This document shows, one piece after another, positions 45,121 to 57,164 of a stretch of 64,000 bases of DNA; the first letter of the stretch is position 1; every line of letters begins with the position of its first letter. A program made the translations under genes and the position numbers. This DNA comes from Sambucus nigra. Lineage: Eukaryota > Streptophyta > Magnoliopsida > Dipsacales > Adoxaceae. The stretch spans positions 686,913,702 to 686,977,701 of the forward strand of contig OX422208.1 of the NCBI GenBank assembly GCA_949130495.1, read 5' to 3'. Below the pieces are notes generated by a model, which was given only the letters and a program-made list of their open reading frames with translations, was not told the DNA's origin and did no database searches.

Positions 45121-47794
45121 TGATAACTTGGACGTTTTGTATGTTGTGTCATTGTTGTCCAAATCCAAGCGAATCAACACCTTTCGTTTGCCTACAAAAA
45201 ATAATATCACAAACTCGTATAGAGGTAAGCACGGGGGTCAATCCAACTCTAATGAGTGAAACACAAGAAAAGTCATGTAATTTATTTTTCTAATTTTTTT
45301 CTTTCAAGATTTTTTTACTTTTTCTTTGTTTTCTATTTTTTATGGATTTTTTTATATATTTAAACAATTTTCAAGGGGTGGTGAATGAACTAAACTAAAT
45401 GAGAATAAGTAACTAAACTAGAAAGAAAGTGTAAAGAAATACAAAAAAGTAGTGAAATATAGCTAAATAAAAATATAAAATATAAGATGAGAGGGGAAAT
45501 AAAAGTGAGGGCTAACAAGAGATAAAGATACCATATATTCTAGTTAATCTTATTAATTAATTCATTCAAATTAATTCTCTTGAGTTAATATCACAATTAC
45601 AAATTAACTCTCGTCACAAATGTAATTTTAATAATAACCTTTTAGAAAATTAAATTCAACACTCCTACAACTCTTGAAAAGTAGATCTAAACTTCATTTA
45701 ATGAATCACCCGCTAGGATCGATTTATTAAATTAATTTAAATAATGAAAAGTAGCTTAGAGTTGAAATTCAAAGAAACAAATTCACATTTTGGAAAAACC
45801 TATCTCTAATTTGACTTTAAAATGGAAAATAAGACTAGAATTTTGATTTTTTCTCGAAAATCATTTACCCTTTCTCGGGGTGTAAATCAAAATATAAGAG
45901 TGCAAAGTTAATTATTAAAGGGACATTTACTATAAATAAACTAATTAAAGTGGGATTAAAATAAAATAATGGGATCACCCCACCCCTTAAAAGGGTTTCT
46001 AGCCTAACATGGTGATAAATCACAGCAAATATAATATTATCAACAAACTAAGCATGAATTTAAGAAAAATAGAGATAAAAGAATAAATCTCAGAATCAAG
46101 TCTCCTTGAATTGCAAGTTCAACTTTATCTTCTCTAATACAATCCAAACTCTCATAATTTAATCCTCACAAATTCTCTAAATAAAATAAAAGAAATAAAA
46201 TAATTTTACACAGGTTATTGAGTCTCTATCTTTTTTTCCTCAAATGGGGATGATCATCATTTATACATGGCAAAAATGAAGCCAGGGGCAAAAATGGAAG
46301 AATAAAGGTGCATGTCGGTGTGAGGTAAGGAGGGTAGTTTTGGTAAAATACAGACTAGTGTGCACGTGGGAGTGGTGATAAAGGTATTTTTAGGAAATAG
46401 GTATAGAGTGGCATTTTAAAACATGTGTTTTTTTTTGGGTTTTTTGGGTTTTATATGGGACTTAGCAGAATCGGGTAATGGCTTAATGGGAAATGGGTTG
46501 ATGTGGGTTTGGTTCGGGTAGAATAGGTGTAGGTTCTGTGTTGGACATCACAGGTGGTGGCAATTGTCGGACTTGGGTCATGGCTTGGGGTAAACGAGTT
46601 TGAGATGTTTGATTGGGTCTAATGCAATTTGGGTTCGTGATGGTTATTGGGTAAATGGGTTCGGCCGAAGAGGTTTTATAAGGATGGAAATGGTGGATGG
46701 TTTTGGGGTTTAAATTTGGGGTCGGAGGTATGGTATCTTGGGTAGGAGGTTCTGAGTTTCGGGTATTGGGGGTTGAGCGGGTTCAGGTGTTGGTCAGATT
46801 TTGGTTCGGGTTTGTGGCTAGATTGGAGCTTGGATATCGAGTTCGAGTCTGCTAGTTTAGGAGGATATCGATCGAATTTTGGGTAACTCCGAGTCACAGG
46901 TGGGGGTATAAGGATGGTGATTGTGAAATAGGTTGATGATGATTTATGGTGGAGTTTTAATAGAGGTGATGAGATATTGAAGATGGTGAATAGTAAGTGG
47001 GGGTATGTTTGGGTGTGTAGTAAGTTGTATGGTAAGAGGTGTGGGTTAAGGTGAAGATTTTTTTTTTTTTTGGGAGGGGGTGGCGTGGGGTGAAGGTGTT
47101 GGATAGTTAGGGGTTGGTGGTGGTGTTGTTGTTGTTGTATTTAGAGTGCACCTAAAATAAATTAAAAACAAAACTATTTAAGACACAACTAAAACTAAAA
47201 CTAAAAAATAAAATCTATAAAAATACTACTAAAGCTTAAAAAAATTAAAATCCTAGCGTAATTTAATAAAACTAAAGAAAATACAAAATCTATTAAAATT
47301 TGAAAATTAAATTCCTAAAATAAAAGGCTTAAAATAAGCCTATCCTAATAAAATATTAATAAAACTAAAGTAATAAAAACAAATCAAATAAAAACAAAGC
47401 TCGTACCTATATAAAAATATGTAAATGTAGCCGACACACAAATAAATCCTAAAAAAATACACAAGACTTAAAATATAATATAAAATAAAGTCTAAAAATT
47501 ATGAACGACTCAAATAAAAATGTAAAAAAATAAAAAAGGTGCAAACCAAACACACAAGACTTGGGATAGGATTAGGGAGGTCTAGGTTCGTTTAGGGGAA
47601 AAGGGTAATAGGTACGAAAATTGGGATTTAGCTTCTTTTAACCGCTTTTTGCCTTGATTTAGAGCGTTTAATACCGCAAATGAACATTAACCTAAAAAAT
47701 AAATATATTAGTGCATAAGACCCATTTTTACCAAGAATTAGCAATTAAAAATGATCTATTTGTATGTTATTTAAACACTTTTAGGTTCTTATCA
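45121..47794. mobile_element. LTR-like insertion with TSD, probable solo LTR, family unknown
   Basis: A 2674-bp insertion splits the RNase H of M within the D-S-S-L-I-I stretch. It begins TGATAACTTGG and ends GGTTCTTATCA, so TGATAA/TTATCA ends are inverted. It is flanked by AGAGA at 45116-45120 and 47795-47799. No internal primer site, pol motif or second LTR is seen. The right half is A-rich (47145-47560), the middle G/T-rich (46400-47140). The size, TG...CA ends and 5-bp duplication fit a solo LTR; a small non-coding element is possible. Confidence 0.6.
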
Positions 47795-50137
47795 AGAGAT
47801 GAGTCTTTATAGACATCGACGCATCTGATTCCTATCTCGAGGGCATTCTTAAGACTTGCAGTGCATGCTTCATACTCTATCAATTTGTTGGTGCAGGGGA
47901 AGTCCTATTTTATGGTGATGGGAGTGTGAGAATCATCAGAGGATATTTAGAGTATCCCAATACCATATCCCTTCTTGTTAGTTGCTCCGTCGAAAAACAT
48001 ATTCCATCAGAACTCTTCATGAGAAGTATAAATAATATATTCATCCGGGAACTAGAAAATCCATACATCAACTTCTCACATGGGATTATCTGCAAAGTAG
48101 TCATAGATGGATCTTCCTTTCATGTCTTTATGAGTGATACGTGTGATGTCTAAGTAAGCTAGTAACATTAACCAACGATCCATGCGACCAAATAAGGCAG
48201 GCTTTTCTAACAGGTATTTCATGAGATCCATTCGAGACATTAACTTAATAGGGAATATAAGCATATAATGGCGAAGCTTATGAGTTATCCAAATCAAGGC
48301 GACACACGCCTTCTCTAATATAGTGCAGTTCACTTCATACCCTGATATATTTTAACTAGAGTAGTAAATAACTCTTTCTTTATGAAACTTTTTGATGTAT
48401 TGAGCTAGATTTCTCATACCGTGGCAGTGAGGTATAGAAGGGTGGGAAGACCCTGTTGTAGTGTCATGAGCACCTGAGGTCGAGTAAGGTACCTCTTGAT
48501 CTTATCAAAGGACAATTAATATTCCCCGTTTCACACTTTGGTCTAATCCTTTTGGAGAAGTTTGAAGATAGGTTCATAGATGGAGGTCAGTTGGCTCATG
48601 AATCGACTGATCCACTAGAGTTTGTCTAGGAGGCCTCGAACTTCTTTCTACATTCGAGGTGGAGGCATTTTGAAAATTATTCTAAGTTTGGTAAGGTCAG
48701 CTTAGATCCCTCTCTCACTGATCATGAATCTGAGTATTTTTCCTTTTATGACGTCGAAGATGCATTTTTCTAAATTTAGACGCATCCGATATTGCCACAG
48801 TCGCTCAAATAATTTCCTCAAGACAGGGATATGACCTTATCAAATTTCGGACTTGATGATTATATTGTCGACTTTGACCTCTTTATGGATAAGATCGTGC
48901 AAAATGGTTGTAGATGCCCTCTAATAGGTAGCTCCAACATTTTTGAGACCAAAAAGGATAACGGTGTAGCAAAAGGTTCCTTAAGGGGTGATAAAGGCAG
49001 TCTTCTCTTGGTGGACAGGATCCATCTTAATCTAGTTGTAACTTAAAAAACATCAATAAATGACTTGAGGGCATGACTGATAAGTTTTATCAATAATCAT
49101 GTCAATGTTTGGTGAAAGTTAATCGTACTTTGGAGATGGTTTTTCAGATCTCGTAAAGTTGGCAACCATACAGACTTTTCCTTCTGATTTTGGCACATGG
49201 ACGATGTTTGCGAGATATGTAGGATATTCTACCAAACAGATGAAGCCTACTTTCAAATGTTTGTCTACTTCATCTTTGACTTTGAGGGACCACTCAGTCA
49301 GAGCTTTCTCAATTTCTACTTGACAAGTTTGCTTTCTAGATAAGTAGGAATTTGATGCCGCACAATATCTGGGTCGATGTCAGGTGTGTCGGTGTACGAT
49401 CATGAGAGGAAGTTTATGAATTATTTTAAGAGTTATTAGAATCATGATCCCTCATGCTCATTGAGGGGAGACCATATCCTAATCTCGCGCTTATATTTAT
49501 TAGAACTGAGATTAATAACAATAGCCTCATCATCATTAGTTTGAACGTGGTAATGTTGTTTAATTTTTTCTATATTGAGATCAGTTATGAATGGTTAATT
49601 ATTATATCATTTTCTTCATTTGTTTGATTATAATCAATGCAATTAATATAAGGAACGATAATATATTCAAAATTTTCATTCATTTCATTAGAAACTTTTT
49701 TTAGAAATAAAACATTAAGAACCTTATCAAAACAGACCTCGTTTACATTGATATCAGTAATGAAAAAGAAGGGACATATTTAGGTTTATTTTACAGAGGG
49801 TAAACAGTAGGGTTCGACTAGCTAGAGTTGAATTGACAGGAACACTGAGCCAGTTGAGGGGCGACATTTCAGTAGGGATGATCTTTGTAAATGGGTCAGA
49901 CAACTCAACCTTGGTATGAATCATGTGGATATCCATCCTCAATGTGTGGAAACCAAATGACTCTTAGTTGTCACTGATCTCGAAACTTTCAGTGCTTTCA
50001 GTGATTGAATTCGCCAATTTAATGTTAGGGGTTTCACCTCATGCTTCAAGCCCTCTGATACAACACAATTGCATATTTCACCCGTTAACCTACGCGTTAT
50101 TAGCCCCCTCGGGTATCTTAATCCCTATACTTATGCT
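47795..50137 (-). pseudogene. reverse transcriptase and RNase H of element M
   Basis: On the minus strand from right to left: a linker region with TLRMDIHMIHTKVE (about 49945), RT with many frameshifts (about 49480-48520, including HALKSFIDVF near 49060 and VRGLLDKL-like near 48640), the connection SRMDLMKYLLEKPALFGRMD (about 48235-48180) and RNase H (DFPCTNKLIEYEACT, about 47910-47865; DVYKDSSL at 47825-47800). The catalytic YxDD box has decayed to V-D-N (about 48870). It is far more degraded than A. Confidence 0.7.
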
Positions 50138-51628
50138 TGTTAACCATACAACCTCAAATTTCTATATATACATTCTTTGCAGGGATCAATTGAGCTTTTG
50201 TAGGTATTTGAATGCTTATAATGAAGTTCAGATGCTTTCCAGAAAAGTTTTGTCGACTTTTGCAGCTTCGGGGGGATTTTAGTAATTTCAACATTCGGAT
50301 TTTAATCCCGAACTCTTCACGAAAGTTGAATCCTTATGATTTCTCTTCGTGTGGCCACTGACGGTGCATGATTCTGATGTATAATGAGGGAGTTATGGCA
50401 TTTTTAGGATGATTTTATCTTCAAAATCACACTCAAGGTCACATTAAAGGGAATTTTAGTCATTTTATAATTTGGTTTATTGGCCTAATATCTTCTTGGA
50501 TGTTGTATTCCTTTGAGTTATCTTTGTGTAGCCTCCGACCATGCCTAATTTTGAGTTATAACGAAGAAGTTACAACATTTTTCGTAAAGTTGGACAAAGC
50601 TGTAGATTGCAGACCTTTAGGGGCGAATCGATTCGGCAGTCCGAATCGATTCGATTTGGCACCAGATTCTACTATTTTATTTCCCCTATTTTCGAATCGA
50701 TTCGGTTTTTTCCAAATCGATTCTGGCTTACAGATCCAATTTTAATTTAATTGCAATTATGCCACTAGGGTTTTGGAATATATGGAGTTCTCCTTTTCAT
50801 TTGAAGAGAGATATCTTCATTTCTAGTTTAGATTCAAGGGTTTGTTTGGGAGTTGTTTTCACCCTCCTCCCATTTTCCTTTGGGTTTTTTCCCACTTTGT
50901 AAGCTTTTCTTGTACTATTCATCTTCTTCCTTAATATATTTGTTGTTTATGCTTTATTTCCATTGTTGTCATTTTATTTCCTTGCCTAGATTAACTTGTA
51001 TTTCATTTATTTATTGCTTTCTTTGTGTTAATTTAGTATTATTCATTCTTAGTCCTTAGATAAATAGGGTCGGGGTCGTGTTCCGCCATTAATGGGTTTG
51101 AGCTCTGAAAACTAGGTTTTGTGTAAAATTGCATTTAATTGAAATCGTGCGTATCAAAGTTGGATTGCTATCCGTTTATCTTTTTTTGTCACGCAATAGT
51201 AGAGTTTATAGCGACAATCCGAATTTTATCCGCATGTGACCATTTTCAGTTACATGTTTAATCTCGCAACTTTGGGTTAAATTACTTATTGTGTGATGTT
51301 TATGCTTAATTGAAAATGCTCAATTAAATTGCTTTCGAACCTTAGCTCTAATTAGTAGTTTTTTCGATCCGTGTGGTGGAATGCGATCCCGACCCTTGCG
51401 TTACTTTTGTGTAGTGTAACTTATTCTTTTCTTTTGTCACCATAACCACCCATCACCTTTTCTTTTATTTATTTTACTTTTTTATTTTTGAAGTAATTAA
51501 ATAATTAAAATCTAAAATTCAATCACTCCCTGTGAACTTCTTACAATACCTGACTTACCGTTGTGCTTGCTTGTCAAGTGTAGTTGTAGTTTATTTTTTT
51601 TTTGCATTGAGTTGCCAAATCTATAACA
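50138..51628 (+). mobile_element. LTR-like insertion, candidate solo LTR
   Basis: A 1.5-kb insertion within the M protease-RT linker. The proposed ends TGTTAACC and CTATAACA give TGTTA/TAACA inverted termini. The flanks ATGCT (50133-50137) and ATGAT (51629-51633) match at 4 of 5 positions. It contains a cluster of four ATCGATTC motifs (50627-50730). No ORF with known motifs is seen. A nearby direct repeat TTGCATATT (50067 and 51633) leaves the exact borders open. Confidence 0.4.
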
Positions 51629-52160
51629 ATGATTTGCATATTACACGATGCATGGTTCGTGCCCGATCACCCTCAGTCCAAGTAATCTTATCTCCAAAAA
51701 ATATTTTTATTCCTGCTTAAATTTCTTCTCAAACCTCATAAGTGGAATCTTTGCCTTCCTTGGTAAATCAGCCATCTAAGGATTCTCCTAAGATGGCGTC
51801 TTTTATTTTTAACGCCCTCTTTCCATACGGCTGGCATAGGTCCATGAGTTTAGATGGTGATGGTTGGAAACCTAGACCATAAGGGCAAAGTTTCTTTAAG
51901 AACTTTTGGTTTAATAATCCCCTATTGACGGAGTCCTATCCCCATTCTAGGCATGAAATGCATATTCTTGAACATATGGATTGTAATGATGTTTCCATAT
52001 GGGTTGTGCTCTGGGCGTACTTTTTCTTTGAATTATCCTCTACTGGGACAGGATATAGATCAATCTTGAAACCTAAGAGGAACATATCATTAGCCCCATG
52101 ATGCATTTTTGAAACAGGGTTACTTGTGTTGATGCTATTAGAGTTTTCATCATCCTCAAT
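51629..52160 (-). pseudogene. protease-RT linker of element M
   Basis: The minus strand reads NPVSKMHHGANDMFLLGFKI (about 52135-52075), KFLKKLCPYGLGFQPSPSKL (about 51905-51850) and KEGKDSTYEV (about 51755-51725). The same islands are in A at 16495-16870. It is cut at 52160 by copia element C1; the protease continues at 58420. Confidence 0.65.
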
Positions 52161-53378
52161 ATAAGGACAAAATTTTCAATTGAGTCCGTTGTATAGTTTT
52201 GACTTATTTCTGAATTAAAACACGTTTAAGTCATATGTTGTTATTTATTTGTCACGGCCCTACACAGACTATGACGTGTTGAAGACGTTGCGGCAAAGCT
52301 TCAAGGAATTATTTGTGCCGAAGTTTTATTGGTGCAAGTTTATTCGTCTTCAAAGTTTAATTGATGTCCAAGATCACTCAGGTATGAATGTGAAAAATGT
52401 TTTATTTTAAAATGATTAAGGATACAATTTTTATTAAATAAATATTTTTAAAATGTTTTATAAGTTTTTGAAAAGGTTTACACGTCGTTTAAATATGATA
52501 AGGACGGATTAGAGTTGGATGTATGTTTAACCCTTTTCAGAATTGGTTTAAAATTAAACTCTAATTTCGCGCGTAGCTCAAACGACCTGACAAGTCGTTC
52601 AAGCGAGATTACCTGTCGTTCGAGCAACATGTCATTTCGCTCGAACGAGCTGCCGCCTCAAGAAAAGTATTTATAGACGTGTTTTCCATCTGATTTTGAA
52701 TGTGTGCATTTTGCGAAAATCAGTATACGACCAGAACGTTTTGCACATAAGTTTTCTAGGGTTTTCCAAAGTTAATGCATCCGTAGAGTTTCAAAGATCT
52801 GAGTTATCATTAATATATGCTATAGTGATCTTTGTGGCACCAAGAAGAGTTGTTATACACTTGAACATTGCTGTTTTTGTGGCGAAGATTCGGTGGAGTT
52901 CTATTTCAACACCGTAGACGTTATAAGCCATATCGGTGGACATCGAGACATACATGGATGAGTGTATTTTGGACAGGCATTGTGGAAGAAGGTTACTTTT
53001 ACGTGGGCACTGTGAGAGTAGTGGTTGAAGATTAGAGGATCGTCAAGCCTTGTGGGTGGATCGAGTCATTGAGTAAGACTACCGTGTGTACCTTTGTAAA
53101 ACCATATTCATAGTGATTATCTGACTTGGGCCATTTGAGGTTTTTTCCGATTGTGGTTTTCCTCGTACATCCGACATTGTGAATATTCCTTACTTTATTT
53201 TACTAGCTTTAATCACTATATGGATGTTTAGGATTAATCAAGATAAAATTTGGTTAAGTTTGGATTTGTTCACAACGTGGTGCGAATTAAAAAATTGGAA
53301 AAAGGTTTTCACAAAAAAAGAAAATTGTTTTGTCATTCTTAAAACACTTTCACTATAAGAAATTAAAAGGGACCATCA
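52161..53378 (+). repeat. 5' LTR of C1
   Basis: It runs from TATAAGGACAAAA (expected TGCAAGGATAAAA as in the 3' LTR) to AAAGGGACCATCA. A cluster of TCGTTCGAGCGA-like motifs lies at 52571-52660, just before TTTATAG (about 52668). Its partner is 57165-58419. Confidence 0.8.
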
Positions 53379-53382
53379 AATT

Positions 53383-53394
53383 TGGTATCAGATC
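53383..53394 (+). other. primer-binding site of C1, tRNA-iMet type
   Basis: TGGTATCAGATC, one base different from the usual TGGTATCAGAGC, four bases after the LTR end. It fixes plus orientation. Confidence 0.75.
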
Positions 53395-53438
53395 AAGAAA
53401 CATATTTTTAATGTGTTTGATCCCTTGTGTTTTTCGAG

Positions 53439-55310
53439 ATGAATTTTGGAGGTTTTGAAAGTTTTTGTGCTCGTATTTTTAGTGGAACAAATTATGCTCA
53501 TTTGAAAATGCGAATGAAAACTACTTTAACATTTATTGATGAGTGTGTTTGGTTAGCGGTTGGAAAGGGTTGGACACCACCAACCACACGAGAGGGTGAG
53601 GTCACTAGTTTGAAACCCGTTGCGTCATGGAGTGATGCTGAACATAGGCTTGCACTGTACAACTCTAAAGGTTTTCACGTTATTTCCTCACATTTTGCAC
53701 CTGAAGAGTATAATAGAATCATGACTTGTGAAACTTCGAAAGAGGCTTGGGATACACTTGCACTTACTCATGAGGGAACTAGTACAATTAGGGCGTCTAA
53801 GCTAAAAAATCTTACTACACAGTTTGAGACGATTAAAATGTTAGATAGTGAGTCATTTGATGAGTTTTACGCTAGGTTGTCTAATATTGTCAACTCGTCG
53901 TTTAACTTAGGAGATAGGATTCCCGACAACCGTGTCATATAGAAAATTTTGAGATTTTTGTCGAGTAGGTTTGATGCAAAAGTGACTATTTTAAACTCTT
54001 TAGGTATGCTTGATTCAACGAAACTTGAAGAGATTGTAGGTGACTAACAAACCTATGAACTCGATATGTTTACCTCCAAGCAAGTGCCAAAGAAAGAAAA
54101 GGGCATTGATCTAAAAGCATTTCGAATGACGATTCTGATTTCGATTTTGAGGATATCTCCTTTTTGGCTAAAAAGTTCAAAAAATTTCTTAAGTTTCAAA
54201 GGCAGTCGAAAGATGCCAAAAAGTTTGAGAAATTCAAGAAGAATAAGATTGAGTCCACCCCAAAAGATAAAAGTGATAAATTCAATAGGGTTGAGTCAGA
54301 TAAGTGTTTTGGGTGTGAGGGGTATGGTCACAAAGTTACTGAGTGTCCCACTAGACGTAAGAAAGAGGGCAAGAAATCGATAACTTATAATTCCACCTTA
54401 AGTGATAGTGATATGGAAGAGGGAGAGAGTTCCCACAATGGATGCAAGTTTATTGCTTTCTTGGCATGTCATGTGAGGGACGACGATAAATCTTCCCACG
54501 AAGATTCTCATGTGCATGACGCTTTCGAGGTCGTTGAATTCGGAGTGTGTGAGGGTGATGAGAGTGAGGAGGAGGAGATCGATGTAGGAGATTTTCAAGT
54601 TTCATTTAAAGAGTTATACGAAGAAACGGTGAAAGTAAAAACGGCTAACTCTAAATTGCAAGCTAGGTTAAATGAGAGTACCGTAGAAAATAGTGATGAT
54701 TTGATTGAGGATCGTAGGGCACGGGAAGAAGTTTAGGGAGAAGCTAGCGTACGTTGAGAAAGAGGGAGATAGTCTTTGTGGTTTGATGGAGACTTCGAAA
54801 AAAGAGTTGCTAGAGTTTGAGGAGTCAAGGCGTGTACTTGAGTTTAGGATTCGTGAGTTGAAGGAGAAGTTGAAAGACTCGAGTAAGGTTAAGTTTGACT
54901 TGGAATCTAGGTCGGAGAAGTTAGATAGGAAGTTAGGCACCGTCCAAGTCAAAAGTGATAGGTTTGGTATAGGTTACGATGATTAAGTTGTTCCCATTCC
55001 CAAAGTCAATACCAACCGTTTGAGAAATCCCACTAGGAACGTGAGGAGAGGTCGAAATTTTGGTTATCGTTCCCGTTGTCTTTACACTTGCACTCATTGC
55101 GGTGGAAAGGTCACCTTAGATATTTTTGTTATGACCTTAGGAATGCTCCTAGGAGGTTTAAGAATAAAGTCATGTAGGTTCCCAAAACCCCCAACCATCA
55201 TGTTATACCTACTTTGATTAGGAAATCAGACTTAGTGGCTTTAGGACTAAAACTTCATGGTTCTCATTTGGCTGCACTTGATTCTTCCCATGCTAAATCT
55301 AAAGGATGAT
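53439..55310 (+). pseudogene. copia gag of C1, broken
   Basis: The ATG at 53439 begins MNFGGFESFCARIFSGTNY. A UBN2-type copia gag core follows (KEAWDTLALTHEGTSTIRAS near 53735-53795, then a DEFYARLSNIVN stretch near 53860). A stop is at 53941 and a further stop and frameshift near 54045-54150. The later part has KKFKKFLKFQRQ, a CCHC zinc knuckle CFGCEGYGHKVTEC (54305-54346), an acidic stretch (EGDESEEEEIDVGD, about 54550) and a coiled-coil-like region (54610-54930). It ends with a second Cys/His-rich stretch YTCTHCGGK (about 55086). The protein would be the nucleocapsid/capsid component. There is no protease motif after it. Confidence 0.75.
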
Positions 55311-57150
55311 TGTGTTACCATGTTTGTCATACACTAGTCTTTGCGTTATGATTTGTATCTTGCTAGTGTTATGACATATGTATCATTTTGTATTATATGT
55401 TTCATTTATTGAGTCTTATTTAAAAAAGTACAAAAAGATTTTTGGTTTATTATATTTTTGAAAATTCAAAAAGAGTTTGCTTTTATTTGAGACAAAATAT
55501 GTTGAAACACCAAAAAGATTTTTTTTTTGAGTTTACATGTTTGATGTGTCATATTGGTGTGCTTGGACCCCATTCCTTTCATTATCCATGTGGCTAGGAC
55601 AGTTGGCCATAATTATTTATGCTTATAATGAACTTAACCACTATATGATGGGGATGTTTCGAAGTTGATATGCATCTTGATTCGACTTTGTATATATGCA
55701 ATCTTTGCACACATGCACGAGTTTATATTGATGTTGGACATCTCTTGCATATTTGAGTTTGGTGATATGTTCTTATCCCAATTTTGTATTCTATGCATAA
55801 TCATAGATAAGGAGGAGGTGTGTATGTAATAACCGTTTATCGTGAGGATAGTAATTAAAAAAATGATGAGTGTTCACGGGAAAGGACTGTGAGAGTGTAA
55901 AATTGACTATTCGTGAAAGCCACCATTTAAGAGAGCCTGAAAAAATAAAGGCAATAAAAAGAATCATATGATAAATTACGGGCAATTTGTTTATGTTCAT
56001 TCAAAAGAAAACATGATATATATTTGAGGTAGTTTGGATGGATAAAATTAAACAGGTTTGCACCACGAATCCTAATGTTGAAAAATCGTATCATGACGCT
56101 ATTGTTTGCAAAATTTCGAATTTGTGTGCATGTTTGATAGTTTAGTTCATTAAGCTCACACTTTAATAATCACGTATGGCTAAAATAAAGTTTGATGATT
56201 TATATATATAAATTAGAGCTTCTTTATCATTTCGATGTGTTGAAATTGTGATTCATCTGTTGTAGTTCATGCCCATACATTCCATGTTCATGTTTGAGCA
56301 CATCGATACTATGTTAGCATGCAACTCACATTTGGTTATTTTGTGTTTTCTTAGTTTAGCTACTGTTTTGAAGTTTTGATCTCCTTCCTGTTAGTTTTTT
56401 GTCCAAAATTTTCAATAGGCAATACTGTTTGACCTTCTGCACTAGAACTGGGATTTTTGATTGCTCGTTCGAGCGATATCTTCATGTCGCATGAAGTTTT
56501 CGTTCGAGTGACGTCGTTTTAACGTTCCAGTGACACCTGTGTCTTGTTCAAGTTCATTTGTGTGATTAGTTTTTGCTAGCTACGGATTTGTTATTGTTGA
56601 TCATTATTAGCTAGTTGTTTGCATGATTATCTAGATATATTTCATTGAATATGTTTGTGTTAGATATTTCATTAAATTGGTATATTTTCACCGGGTTATC
56701 TATTCAAGACAAAAAGGGGGAGAGAGGTATGTGATGCAAGGGGAGATTTTTTTGTTGATCACTGTGTTTGCTTATTTGTTGCATTCATCTGTATCTACAT
56801 TGGTATCTTGTTTATGTGCATATTTGATATCTGGATTTAAAAAGTTATTTTGTTTTTAAATTGGTATCAAAATAGTTTGCTCACATATTTCATTAAGATT
56901 TATATCATTTGTTCCTCCATACTTCACTAGGTATTTTATTTATTTTACATGTTTAGGTTTTCTTAACGAGATTCGAGATTTCAATACTACATCACCTTCA
57001 GACATTCTGAGACAGTTTCATGCTTGCCGATCCATTATTTACTAGTCTTGTCCTGTATTTTTTATTTTGGGTTTATGGGATGGGATTCAGTCGTCATACG
57101 GCTTGATGGCCCAACTTAGGTATTTCACTGTTGGTTTTTTCCCAGAATAG
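55311..57150 (+). other. non-coding 3' part of C1
   Basis: About 1.8 kb of T-rich sequence between gag and polypurine tract, where an autonomous copia element would carry pol. No ORF above 70 codons and no pol motif is visible. A similar stretch is in C2 (61923-63600), for example 'tgtatcatttgtattatatt' and 'caaaaggattttattttg'-like text. A lone TCGTTCGAGCGATAT cluster sits at 56463-56530. Confidence 0.55.
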
Positions 57151-57164
57151 TCAAAGGGGGAGAT
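57151..57164 (+). other. polypurine tract of C1
   Basis: TCAAAGGGGGAGAT lies immediately before the LTR start TGCAAGGATAAAA. It is the typical copia plus-strand primer sequence. Confidence 0.8.

Noticed and set aside
46676..46897. proline-rich 73-codon ORF on the minus strand
   Set aside because: It is the complement of a G/T-rich simple-sequence-like stretch inside an LTR-like insertion; no start context, domain or homologue seen.
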